Positions 1 to 9,097 of a stretch of 29,334 nucleotides of DNA are shown here, piece by piece (position 1 is the first letter of the stretch; each line of letters opens with the position of its first letter). The DNA is from Thermomucor indicae-seudaticae (lineage: Eukaryota > Mucoromycota > Mucoromycetes > Mucorales > Lichtheimiaceae): assembly GCA_000787465.1 (NCBI GenBank), contig JSYX01000244.1, positions 1-29,334 on the forward strand. Reading direction: 5' to 3'. Both the position numbers and the translations under genes were made by a program. The notes beneath the pieces are model-generated. The model had not been told where the DNA came from. It did not search any database and saw only the letters and a program-made list of their open reading frames with translations.

Positions 1-1
1 G

Positions 2-625
2 GGGACCGACATGGACTTTAAGACCAACTGTGTCTTCCTTGATGAGTCTGCCTTCCATGTTAACATGAAGCGCAGTATGGCCTGGTCAAAGAAGGGGTTG
101 CCTGCAGTGGTCACAGTGCCCACAACACGAGCGCGAACGACCACCATCTTGGGCGTGATATCTGCTTCGGGTGTGATTAAGTGCAGCCTGAGACTTCCAT
201 AGCCGCCAGCCAAGAAAAGAAAGCGAGGTCAGCCTGAGTTAACGAACACAGAAACTGTAACGGGTCATTATCTTAGCTTCCTGAAGGCTACGATGGATGA
301 AATGGATATGTATCCACAGATGAAAGGGCACTATCTTGTAATGGATAATGCTCCTATCCATAAGTCTGAAGATATAGCCAAGTATATCACATCCCGTGGC
401 TACCGGTATGCCTATCTGCCTTCATACTCTCCTGAGCTCAACCCCATTGAACAGTTCTGGTCAGTTGTCAAGAGTAAAGTTAAGCGTCACAGGTTCTTGG
501 AGGAGGAGACACTCATGACCAGAATTAGTGAAGCTTGCAATAGCGTAAGGTTAACTGATTTCGAAGGCTTTGTCTCTCACACCCATAGATGCTTAGATAA
601 GTGTCGCAACAGAGAGCAACTCTGA
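2..625 (+). pseudogene. IS630/Tc1-mariner type transposase, 3' part, broken by an in-frame stop
   Basis: The catalytic core of a DDE transposase (DDE_3 superfamily) reads in one frame from the window edge to the stop at 623-625. The first catalytic Asp lies in VFLDESAFHVN near position 44, the second in LVMDNAPIH near 345, and the Glu in SPELNPIEQFW near 450. The gap between the second Asp and the Glu is 34 residues, the DD34E spacing of Tc1/IS630 elements. A TAG at 200-202 interrupts the frame between the first and second catalytic residues, and the frame stays open on both sides, with a basic stretch (PPAKKRKRG) just after it. The N-terminal DNA-binding half lies outside the window. I could not define a terminal inverted repeat downstream. 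The copy looks inactive, unless the stop is a sequencing error or is read through. Confidence 0.9.
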
Positions 626-1144
626 AATGTTTCTCATCAGCCAATATCTGCACATTGTGTGCAGCGGATCATGGGCTATGGCATAATCTGAATATGCGAC
701 ATCTTTAACAAAAAATACAAAAAAATTGAACATGCGATATCAGTTCTCATATGGGGGCGACATCACTTTCGGGAAAGAGTGTATTTCAGCTATGCCGGAA
801 AGCCATCGCGTACACTAAAACTTGGAAAGGTTCGAGCAAGGAATTGATGTGTCAAGTATTATATAGTTTTTCGCTATGCGGCAGGGTACAAAATATGCGG
901 TGCTTCCTATATACACTCGCGGGGAAAAAGAAGAGTATAGACGGCTTATAAAGAAATACATGTCTGCCAGCCGTCCTGCAGCAATACGATGGACAGATTT
1001 TGCGACAGAGTGAAACAAAAGTAAAGCGGACGGTACGACGATCCATTATAAGATGCCACAACCGCTACAGCGGTATCATCGTATTTTAGACAGAATGAGA
1101 TTATAAGAGACTCAAAAGCCATTAGCTACTGAGAGCGTCAAGCT
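626..1144. other. Intergenic, no gene seen
   Basis: No coding sequence can be supported here. The stretch follows the transposase remnant and probably contains its missing right end. An imperfect 14-base direct repeat occurs at about 690-703 and 728-741 (GAATATGCGACATC and GAACATGCGATATC), flanking an A-rich run. Short open frames in this part overlap each other on both strands and show no family features. Confidence 0.5.
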
Positions 1145-1525
1145 ATGGACCCTGCAGATACTATGATTATACAAGCGCCAACGCCCATGCAAAGCCAGAA
1201 ACCAACCGTGCCGCCAGCTTTACCACCAAATCCACCATTAGTATGTCAACAATCACGTAATAGAACTCAACCCTGCAAAGCTCAAAGGAAGCGTCAATGA
1301 AACGAAGAATATACGCCAAGTTATCTTTAGGGTGTACGCCATTTTGATTTGTGAAGACCCGTCAAGATAACCCAGGGCTTCCGCAAATGGAAATCCTGAA
1401 AGTCCGCCAATTTTTCTCACAAAGGCACGCCAAAAATTCAAGACTGCGCCAAAAATTTGAAAAGAACTGTAACGGGCATACGTCTTTTGTGCAGTGCCTG
1501 TCAGCTGGAGGGAATTTTCTCCCAT
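1145..1525 (+). pseudogene. Possible decayed LTR-retrotransposon Gag N-terminal fragment
   Basis: An ATG at 1145 opens a Pro/Gln-rich peptide of 51 codons (begins MDPADTMIIQAP, then PPALPPNPP). Shortly after, in another frame from about 1263, comes ELNPAKLKGS followed by IRQVIFRVYAILICEDPSR, ending at a stop near 1374. A third piece in the same frame (NPESPPIFLTKARQ) follows that stop. The order of a proline-rich leader followed by a short amphipathic domain resembles the N-terminus of Ty3-type Gag proteins, broken by at least one frameshift and several stops. The family assignment is from memory and tentative; a chance frame in non-coding DNA remains possible. No long terminal repeat is visible. 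Confidence 0.3.
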
Positions 1526-1571
1526 AACTTTAAACTCTTAAGGCTCGGCTAACACAAGCAGTAATGCCGAG

Positions 1572-1601
1572 TAACATGGTAATTTCTAACATGGCAATTT
1601 C
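1572..1601. repeat. 15-bp tandem duplication
   Basis: Two adjacent 15-base units, TAACATGGTAATTTC (1572-1586) and TAACATGGCAATTTC (1587-1601), differ at one base. They sit about 210 bases upstream of the allantoinase start. No function is evident; a recent slippage duplication is the simplest reading. Confidence 0.85.
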
Positions 1602-1809
1602 GAAAGCAGCGAGAGGAACAACACTTCCCTATTATACATCTTGTTTTCTCGATAGCTGTCGTACAGAAATAGCTGAAAGCTCTCAAGGTTTCCATTTTCG
1701 GGCAATTTTTGTAACTCGTAAAAATGGGTATATTTGACGACCGTATTTTTTTACTTCTTTTCCAAGCTTTCCCTTCTTGCTTCATCAGGCGCTGCGTCTG
1801 GTCATCGAA

Positions 1810-3349
1810 ATGAGTACTTGCCGTTGGCTTCTTATCAAGGCACCGAAGGTGCTTTTGTCTTCTGACAAGCAAGTTTGTTCTGCGTCTGTCCTGGTGGACC
1901 GGACCGCGGGCACAGTCGTTCAGGTCGCGACGAACGGAGAAACGTGCAGCATGACCGACAACATAGACTCGAAGGATCTGGAAATTATGCAGCTTACCGA
2001 GGCTCAGGTTTTGATGCCTGGTTTGGTGGACGCTCACGGTAAGGAAAAAGGAGGGGAGCAAGATAAGAAAGCTTAATAACGAAAATAAGAAGTTCACTTG
2101 AACGAACCTGGCCGTACGGAGTGGGAAGGGTTCGAAACCGGCACTCGAGCCGCTGCTGCAGGCGGTATTACGACAGTCGTCGATATGCCTTTGAACGCGA
2201 TTCCTCCGACAACGACGGTTGCGAATCTCGAAACAAAATTGGCAGCGGCTCGGGGACAATGCCACGTGGACGTTGGGTTTTGGGGTGGTGTGATTCCGGA
2301 CAACGCGGAACATCTCCCGGGACTCATAGAACGCGGTGTACGTGGATTCAAGTGCTTTTTGATCGAGAGTGGTGTGGATGAATTTCCTTGCGTGAACGAG
2401 GCTCAGGTGCGTCTGGCCATGGACAAGATGATCAACTCGGATAAAGTCTTGCTGTTCCACGCTGAAATGGAGCAAGAAGGCGATGTGCCATGTACGCCCA
2501 GCCACTTGGATCAAAGAACATATGCTACTTTCCTGAACTCGAGACCTCAGAAGCTGGAAACCAATGCAATCGAAATGATCATTCGCCTGACTCGCGAATA
2601 CTATCAAAAAGGCAAACCTGTAAACACACATATCGTGCACCTCTCGGCTGCTTCTGCTTTACCGGCTATCCGCGCCGCCAAGGCTGAAGGATTGCCTCTG
2701 ACCGTCGAGACTTGCTTCCACTACTTGAACTTCTCTGCTGAATCCATTGAAGATGGTGCAACACATTTCAAATGTTGCCCTCCTATTCGTGAAGCTGCAA
2801 ACCGCGAGCTCTTGTGGGAGGCCTTGTTGGATGGCACAATTGATTATGTTGTAAGTGACCACTCACCCTGTACTGCACAGCTGAAAAAGCTGGATGTCGG
2901 TGACTTTGGCAAAGCGTGGGGTGGCATCGCCAGTGTTCAATTTGGCTTGCCGGTCCTTTGGTCGGAAGGACGAACGCGTGGTGTAACGTATGTACTGAAG
3001 CAAGAAGTATGTGTTATCATTCAGCACACTAAGTTTTATACTCTTTTCTTATAGCCTTCAGAAGCTCCTACACTGGCTATGCGAAGCACCAGCCAAAAGA
3101 ACCCAGATCGATCACAAGAAGGGGAAAATTGCACCTGGTTTTGACGCAGACATGTGTATCTGGAGGCCAGAAACGCCTTTTGAAATCAAGGTCGAAGACG
3201 TTCACTTTAAGAACAAGCTTTCGCCTTATATCGGCCATACGTTATATGGCGCAGTTGATCGAACGTTGGTCCGCGGTCAACTTGTTTATAACAGGGAAAG
3301 CGCTGACCATTTCCTACCCAAACCTGCAGGTCAACTTTTGCTCTACTAA
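1810..3349 (+). CDS. DAL1: Allantoinase (three exons)
   Basis: This enzyme opens the allantoin ring to allantoate in purine degradation; it is a cyclic amidohydrolase with a two-metal centre. Exons are 1810-2038, 2093-2987 and 3055-3349, giving 472 residues, the usual family length. Intron 1 is 54 nt (GTAAGG...AAG) and splits the Val codon in the metal motif DAHVH. Intron 2 is 67 nt (GTATGT...TAG, CTAAG branch site). Metal ligands are visible: HxH at 76/78, the lysine that becomes carboxylated at K163 (GFKCF), H199 (LFHAEME), H259 (THIVHLS) and D332 (SDHSPC). The signature LNEPGRTEWEGFETGTRAAA follows intron 1. An ATG at 1777 is also in frame, but 1810 gives the expected N-terminus. Two AGATAA-type GATA motifs (1321-1326 inverted, 1365-1370) lie about 450-490 bases upstream. 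They would fit nitrogen control but may be chance. An AATAAA occurs near 3614. Confidence 0.95.
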
Positions 3350-3637
3350 CTTTTTACCCTTTGTATATCCTTGTTGCCTTTATTAACCCTGTGTAGATTA
3401 TTCATATCCATGTAGAACATATTAGCGCGTACAATTAGACTGATCCTTTTGTGTTTTGTAACCGCTACATCGGATATTCCGCGAAGGCAGTTACTAGAGT
3501 GATCAGTAATGTGCTGCACGGTTTGTTTCGAACGTTGTTCGTAAATGAGGATTGTCCCAGGATGGTTGGATATACGCTTTACAAAGGCGAATAATGAAAT
3601 ACTTATTATTGAACAAATAAAGAATCGAAGAACATGA
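3350..3637. other. Convergent 3' spacer
   Basis: This is the gap between the stops of allantoinase (+) and the exostosin-like gene (-). It holds only short 3' untranslated sequence, with an AATAAA on the plus strand near 3614. Around 3488-3512 there is CAGTTACTAGAGTGATCAGT, which loosely resembles the subterminal GTGATC motifs of the inverted-repeat element at 11663-12229. The match is too short to call a copy. Confidence 0.5.
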
Positions 3638-4900
3638 TTAGTACCCCAGTCCGAGGTTTTCTGGCCTGTTGATTTGCTCTAAACGACACAGCTCCCGTAC
3701 GATAAAGTGCCAAGCGTCTTTTTCTAGGCCCACGCGCCGTCCATATTCCCAAAGTTTACGTCGTTTGTACTCATAAGTCTTGTCATCAATTCCACGGAGA
3801 ATCTCGTCCAGACGATGGACTTCATCTCGGCGAACTCGGACAATAAACGAATCCCAGTCAACGTCAAACTCGAATGGCTCGATGATGCCGTCGGCAATGA
3901 CGACAGGCACGACTCCAAACGCCATAAACTCCCAGATCCGTGTCGTGTCAAGCGTCCAACCCATGGGGGCCAATCCATATTTGGTCCTTGCAAGCTTGGC
4001 TGCATACTCTTCGTCGGCCACGCCAGGGCCAATTTCGTAGTCAGGATATTTCGCGAAATGGTTGAAGAATAGCGACCGAATGCCGTTTGAATATTCGTCG
4101 TCGACCTTGACGTCCGCACAGCAGCCGTAGAACAGGGCAAAAATGTCGCGCTTCTTGGACGATTTCGGGTGACCATCAGGCGTCAGGTATTGCAAAGGGT
4201 CCATGCCCAGATGATGAATGAGACGTGTAGCAGACGGTATCACAATGTCGCGATGGTACCTGTGCCGATGCATCCATTTGCGCCGTTTGTCACCCACAGT
4301 CTTGAGAAAAATCGCGGGTTGGAATCGGTCATTGTGTGCGTAATAAGTGAACGTTTGATCCATCGGGTGTATCATGATATGGGTCCGGCCATTCGTAGCG
4401 TTCCAGTATGGATAATCGTTGATCACCATATCCATCATCGGGTCAACGTACTTTTCGTCCACGTCGCAGCGTTCGTCCCAGCGCCAGTTGTTTTTGGACC
4501 AGCAATAATACAGATAGCAACTGCCAAAGAAGGGTATAAAGAAGAAGTCGGCCTCTTCGGGATTCTCTGTAACGTAAAGTTGATGGAAAATGGAGTTCGG
4601 ATCTGTTAATTGATTGTGCAAGATAATTTCGGAATTATAGTTCGATTCGTGGCATCGTCCTTCTTGAATAGACTTAGGTACTTGGAAAGATTCTGGAGCT
4701 TTGTATACGTAAATTTTGGGTCGGCAGACAGCTTCTTCGATTGGTGACGGCCAATATGATGGAATGTCTCGAACAGGTAAAGGCGGTGCTGGTCGAGCAG
4801 GACGGCGAAAGCTGAACGTTAACCAGAAACAGGTGAACACAGTGATACTAACAAGGGCAAGTATCCACCGCTTGTTGAGCCGTAGTACAGCTGCCATCAC
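3638..4900 (-). CDS. Exostosin-like glycosyltransferase, family GT47, type II membrane protein
   Basis: A single exon encodes 420 residues. The start gives a short basic N-terminus (MMAAVLRLNKRW) followed by one hydrophobic segment at about residues 13-30 and a Pro/Arg-rich stem, the layout of a Golgi type II glycosyltransferase. The exostosin domain then begins with PKIYVYKAPESF. It includes EEADFFFIPFFGSCYLYYCW, a central block ending in DIFALFYGCC, and the donor-binding region KYGLAPMGWTLDTTRIWEFMAFGVVPVVIADG, the usual C-terminal signature of the family. GT47 enzymes transfer sugars such as glucuronate or galactose to polysaccharides. The exact substrate cannot be read from sequence. Mucoralean fungi make glucuronate-rich wall polymers, so a wall role is a reasonable inference. 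Confidence 0.9.
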   Translation of the reverse strand: MMAAVLRLNKRWILALVSITVFTCFWLTFSFRRPARPAPPLPVRDIPSYWPSPIEEAVCRPKIYVYKAPESFQVPKSIQEGRCHESNYNSEIILHNQLTDPNSIFHQLYVTENPEEADFFFIPFFGSCYLYYCWSKNNWRWDERCDVDEKYVDPMMDMVINDYPYWNATNGRTHIMIHPMDQTFTYYAHNDRFQPAIFLKTVGDKRRKWMHRHRYHRDIVIPSATRLIHHLGMDPLQYLTPDGHPKSSKKRDIFALFYGCCADVKVDDEYSNGIRSLFFNHFAKYPDYEIGPGVADEEYAAKLARTKYGLAPMGWTLDTTRIWEFMAFGVVPVVIADGIIEPFEFDVDWDSFIVRVRRDEVHRLDEILRGIDDKTYEYKRRKLWEYGRRVGLEKDAWHFIVRELCRLEQINRPENLGLGY

Positions 4901-5248
4901 AAGATGATTTCACCCAATTTCGTCAAAGTTGAAACGGCCTGTCAATTTGGGTTCGCTGCTGTCCAGCGACATTTTTGTAGTCCGCGTCGTTCCTGAGCAC
5001 AGAAATTCAACGAAATGGAAGTATCCTTAGGTGACAGCACCGAAAAAAGTAGGGAGTACATGCGATTAGCGATATTAACAAGTTATTCGTCACTGTTCAC
5101 TTTCAATACACGGTTTCTGATGATAGACAATTTTGAGCAACTTGAAATGAACGAAGACATAAAAACATGCGATCATTTTATGTATTGGATATGCAAACAA
5201 ATTTTCGTCTTGGCTATTAGCTGATGCAGAAAAAGTAGTGTACAGAAA
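4901..5248. other. Upstream region of the GT47 gene
   Basis: This 348-base gap separates the GT47 start from the CIA2 stop; both genes are on the minus strand. It should hold the GT47 promoter and the CIA2 3' end. A plus-strand open frame of 69 codons at 5015-5224 has no recognisable features and is AT-rich; I do not call it a gene. No clear TATA box was found. Confidence 0.5.
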
Positions 5249-5746
5249 TTAATGAGCAGACGCGTCTCGGCCACGAAGTCCTGCCGTAGCCAGACACTGG
5301 TTCACCACCTCCAAAAGATGCTTATTCTCAAGCGCAGCCGCTACTCTCTCCTTATCATTCAGTTGCTTGTTGACGGCATTTTCTGACTGGTGCGTTCCCT
5401 TTCGGACCTTGATATCGACTTTGAATCGTTCCGGTAAACTGCGTAGCAGGCGCACCCGAATGCAGAGACCGATCAACGTTGCCATCGAGCAGTGAGGAAT
5501 TGTCGGTGTGAACTCCACAAGAACATGGTTGCGCTCATTGTCGACCGTAATGTGCTCAAGCTGAGTGACATTGAGTTGCTCCAGTGTCAATGGGTGTTCC
5601 GGATCGGATATGGAACGCAACAGTTCATACACTTCTTCTGCGTCAATAGGATCAGCTACATCATCGTCGTAATCGGATTCCGTTTCAACTCGGAAATTGG
5701 CAGCTGAGGGTTCATATACAATAGGGTTGGCATTAATGAGAGCCAT
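5249..5746 (-). CDS. CIA2: CIA2/FAM96 (MIP18) family cytosolic Fe-S targeting protein
   Basis: This component of the CIA targeting complex delivers Fe-S clusters to nuclear and cytosolic apoproteins together with Cia1 and Met18/MMS19. I start it at the ATG at 5746 ([14 protein letters not shown]), which has a good context (GCCATGG) and matches the start of family members, giving 165 residues. The open frame extends to 5848, but the extra 34 residues look unlike the family. A disordered acidic N-terminal part ([20 protein letters not shown]) leads into the DUF59-like fold: [17 protein letters not shown], then [23 protein letters not shown] with the conserved reactive Cys in PHCSMAT, and the C-terminal [20 protein letters not shown]. 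There is no intron. Confidence 0.93.
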   Translation of the reverse strand: MALINANPIVYEPSAANFRVETESDYDDDVADPIDAEEVYELLRSISDPEHPLTLEQLNVTQLEHITVDNERNHVLVEFTPTIPHCSMATLIGLCIRVRLLRSLPERFKVDIKVRKGTHQSENAVNKQLNDKERVAAALENKHLLEVVNQCLATAGLRGRDASAH

Positions 5747-6392
5747 GGCAATGTGCTTTTGAAGAAAAGTGTTCGTCAGAAAACAGCTGGGACTCAAATT
5801 TAATTCATTTAGCATTGGTTCGGAAATTCCAGTAATGCAATTGGACATCCTCAGCTCCAGCAGTTCTTTACCTCACGCCTATTCTTCAAGTATTTGCATG
5901 TTGAAATGACAACTCAGTCTATAACTTGCATGATTTTTCGTCGCAGCCCCCGGTTTTGCAACGGATTTTCATGGAACAGAGGCGTTGCAAAAAGCTGGGG
6001 GTCACGGTACACGGCAAATATATTAGTCATATAGACTACCTAACAATGACAACAGTAGTACAGAGACCGCGGGATTCCATAAGCAGTTACGACATGAAGC
6101 GATAGGTTTACTTTTCTTATTTCTTTCTGGCTAAGATATACATGCACTAAGATATATATGAACAGAGCACAAGGTAGGGACTATAGTAATAGAAAGGGCA
6201 AGACTGTAAATAGCAAATAGCGAATAGCGAAAAGAAAGGAAATGTACTGACGGGAAGCGAGGCAAAAAATACAATATGAAAGAACAAAATGAAATTCAAA
6301 TAGAGAAAGAAGACGACAACACGGGGATAGGGAAACTACGAATGGGAGGTAGGAATGCGAAAGAGAGCTTATCGGGACGGAATGTCGTGAAT
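5747..6392. other. Spacer between CIA2 and the three-RRM gene
   Basis: Both flanking genes are on the minus strand, so this 646-base region should hold the CIA2 promoter and the 3' untranslated part of the RRM gene. It contains the hairpin listed at 5949-6003 and, at about 6204-6226, a small repeat of the unit AATAGCG. I see no coding sequence. Confidence 0.5.
5949..6003. repeat. Inverted repeat able to form a long hairpin
   Basis: The left arm 5949-5965 (CCCCCGGTTTTGCAACG) pairs with the right arm 5985-6003 (CGTTGCAAAAAGCTGGGGG). The inner ten pairs (TTTTGCAACG) are perfect and the outer five are C:G pairs, with a small internal bulge. The loop is 19 nt. It lies about 200 bases upstream of the CIA2 ATG and about 390 bases beyond the stop of the RRM gene. 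It could act as RNA in either transcript, or be the remains of a small inverted-repeat element. Confidence 0.75.
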
Positions 6393-8081
6393 TTACTGGG
6401 CGTACACTTGGTTTAATCGCCAGGTAGCCGCTGCACTAGTCGCTTTTTTGTCTAACAGCATCCCCGTCGAAAACAGGTCTTGATCCGAAATCAATCCCCT
6501 GAACGCATCTTCGCGGCGATAGCTCAGGAGAGAGTCCAAATTCGCAAAGTTGCTAGAGTGAGGCATTATATTACCACCTCCGCTAGATTTCAAAGACGGC
6601 GATACGAATGGCAGATCCAGTTGCGATTGGACCGGTGGCTGCTGTTGCTGCTGCTGCTGCACAACTGGGAACGATGTCTGGAAGCCTCCATACAAGTTCG
6701 GTGGATGATTGCCGAGTATTGAGGGATGGTACGCAGGTTGTCTGCAGAAATAGTACAAATCGTCAGTGGAAAGGAATCAAAATTTAGTCTAATTCAACTT
6801 ACCGATGCAATCCAGAACTGATGCTGATCGCAGGTGGCGGAAGCTGATGATGCGCTGGCATCACCAATTGCTGATGTAAGGCTTTATTCCCATTGTCGCT
6901 CTGAGACCTGCCCCACGACAATCGAATCCTTGAGTTGCCAATCTGATACCCATTCATTTGCTGAATCGCGATTTCTGCTGACTGACGGGATACATATTGA
7001 ACGAATCCACAGCCTTTGCCGGGTGGAATTTTGACCTGTGTAATCTCGCCAAAGGGACTGAAATATTGTCGTAATTCATCTTCGCGTATAGGTGCCGATA
7101 AGCCTCCCACAAATACAGTCGTATTTGTTGGATCTGTAAAAGACGTAGGTAACGGTTGGTGCGGTGATTTTGTTGGTGGCGACGACGCTGCCGAAGAATG
7201 TAAGCGATTCTTTGGAGTGGCAACTGAGACGCGAATAGGTCTAGAGCCGATAAAGAAGCCTTGCATCTCGATCAATGCGCGTTGTTGGTCATTCTGATCG
7301 GTGAACCGTACGAAGCCATATCCGCGCGTCATCCCAGTACGTGGATCCGTCATAATCTTTGCTGATTTGCAGGACGGATAGTGCGCCTGAAATGCAGTCT
7401 GCCATTGTCAAAAAATCGTCGATCACACTCCCTGTCAGTGCCATATATGGTTAAATCACATTCAACAATGAGAAGCTTACCAAAAGACTAAGTTCAGTAC
7501 ATTCGGGACTGAGATCACCGACGAAAATGGAGTATTCAGGTTGTCTGTCCTCCCTGAAAATGATATGGAATGAGTGTATGATGGCTGAATATCCCCCCGC
7601 AGCACTTCATACCGTCTGTCAATGAGACCGCCGCCGGAAGCCCAGTTCAATTTAAACTGCTTATGCGTGTTTGGAATTAATGTTCCATTGAAAGTTTTCA
7701 AAGCTCGCTGCGCTGCAGCTGGGGACCCGAAGTCGACAAAGGCATAACCTGCACTGGCCCTATTTACTCATGGAAAGTGCTCTATTAATTTAAGCCTCAT
7801 AATATTCGTATCGCAAGAACTTACCCAGTAACTTTGTCTCGAATGACTTTGACCAAAACCTTTTCGTTCAAGTTAAACCAAAGCTGTCGAATATACTGTT
7901 CGTCCATCCAAGGGTCTAATTCGCCCATCCTACAAAATCGGCACTCAAGGTTAGAATAGCACGTCGTCTCAGCAAGTCACTAAGACAAATACCATAACGT
8001 AGTTTTTTGAGGTCCAGAAAAGCTGAGCGAGGTAGAGGGTGTTGGCATGGGCGCCTGCGAAAGATCGAAAGCGAAAGCCAT
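6393..8081 (-). CDS. Three-RRM RNA-binding protein (Nam8/Ngr1/Csx1/SECp43 type), six exons
   Basis: Exons on the minus strand are 8081-7993, 7929-7825, 7753-7613, 7553-7481, 7398-6803 and 6741-6393, giving 450 residues. The introns are 59-82 nt with GT-AG ends, and the phases all fit. RRM1 (about residues 27-105) starts TTLWMGELDPWMDE and has GYAFVDFGS as RNP1. RRM2 (about 117-198) has SIFVGDLSPE and GYGFVRFTD. RRM3 (about 229-300) has TVFVGGLSAPI and GCGFVQYVS. A seven-Gln run (about residue 363) and a Ser/Asn-rich tail follow. This domain order, with the TLWMGELDPW start, is typical of yeast Nam8 and Ngr1, fission yeast Csx1 and animal TRNAU1AP. Those proteins act in splicing or in mRNA stability, and sequence alone does not decide which role applies here. 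An in-frame Met at 8048 is an alternative start. Confidence 0.92.
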
Positions 8082-9097
8082 GCCAAAGAGCACACAAATA
8101 CAAAAAAAAAGTCTAGAAAAAAAGGGAAAAGCTGGGCCTCAATCTTGGTGGGACTTGCGAAATTTTTTAAGAATTGTTTCGTGGCAGCCCGTGAGCTTGA
8201 TGATACTGTTGTTACTGGGACAAGTGCATATGTGTTTATGAGGTCTCTAACTAACTACGAAATCTGTAAACTGCGCCACGCAAGCATGGCATTACTGTAC
8301 CTAAGCAAACCATTGCAAGGCACATGTAACTGAAGGTTACTCCGGTGTGTCGGTCCGCTTTGCTTGAACGTTGTAAAAGCCGTCGTTCGCTATTCACGAA
8401 CGATCATTGATGGTATATTACAAGTGATCCCTGTTTTCTTTCTCGATGATCAAAACACGAGGAGTACCTGCCAATACCTTATCACTGATCTAAATTTGGT
8501 TCAGGAGGCGACTCTTCCGGACACAGTAGCATTTGCTAGAGAGTCGCTGCAACTGAGACTAGCCGCCGGCTGTCATAACTGCTTAAGGTGACTTGAATTT
8601 GCTACTGTACCTGTAAAGCAACGTTCGCAATGTACTGTTCCTGGTTCATGTCTATCTCTTTTTTTTTCCAGCATATGGATTCCTGGAGTCACAGCAATGG
8701 CAGTTTCTACATAGTTAGCTTGGACTGTTCGACGTGATGTATAGATTGTATGAAGATATTCTTATCTACATTCTTTTCGTTACTGTGCACGGTCGAGCCA
8801 TTGCTCTTGCTTACAGCTTCAGCATATTCGAAACAGGAACAGCATGTTACGTAAAAAACATATGTGAAATCTACAGAATTTCCCCCAAAACAGATCACAC
8901 CGAAAAGCATCAATGTGCCAAATAAGACACGTTTGATAATTGCAACGAACAAGAATTCATTAGTGTGCATTTCTCTTGTATAAACTGACTTATCTCTTTG
9001 CCTTTTGTTACCACACAGTCGATAATGCCGCTGTGGCGAAAATTTCATTTCAAAAAACCCCGCACACACTTTCCCTGCATTGCAGCTTTTCTTCACC
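8082..9097. other. Divergent intergenic region, no gene seen
   Basis: About 1 kb separates the divergent starts of the RRM gene (-) and CTNNBL1 (+). Open frames on both strands here (such as 8364-8591 + and 8707-9237 -) overlap one another and show no domain. A short direct repeat occurs about 310 bases apart: TACTGTACCTAAGCAA near 8293 and TACTGTACCTGTAAAGCAA near 8603. A homopolymer-rich patch lies at 8101-8145. Promoters for both genes are expected here, but I find no convincing TATA box. Confidence 0.5.

Noticed and set aside
1549..2640. Long minus-strand open frame (363 codons) opposite allantoinase
   Set aside because: It is antisense to exons 1 and 2 of a well-conserved enzyme, crosses both its intron and upstream DNA, and has no recognisable domain.
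3724..4609. Several open frames of 85-150 codons overlapping the GT47 gene
   Set aside because: They are shadows in other frames of a clearly coding exon.
5747..5848. 34-residue N-terminal extension of CIA2
   Set aside because: The inner ATG has the better context and matches the family start; the extension is unlike other members.
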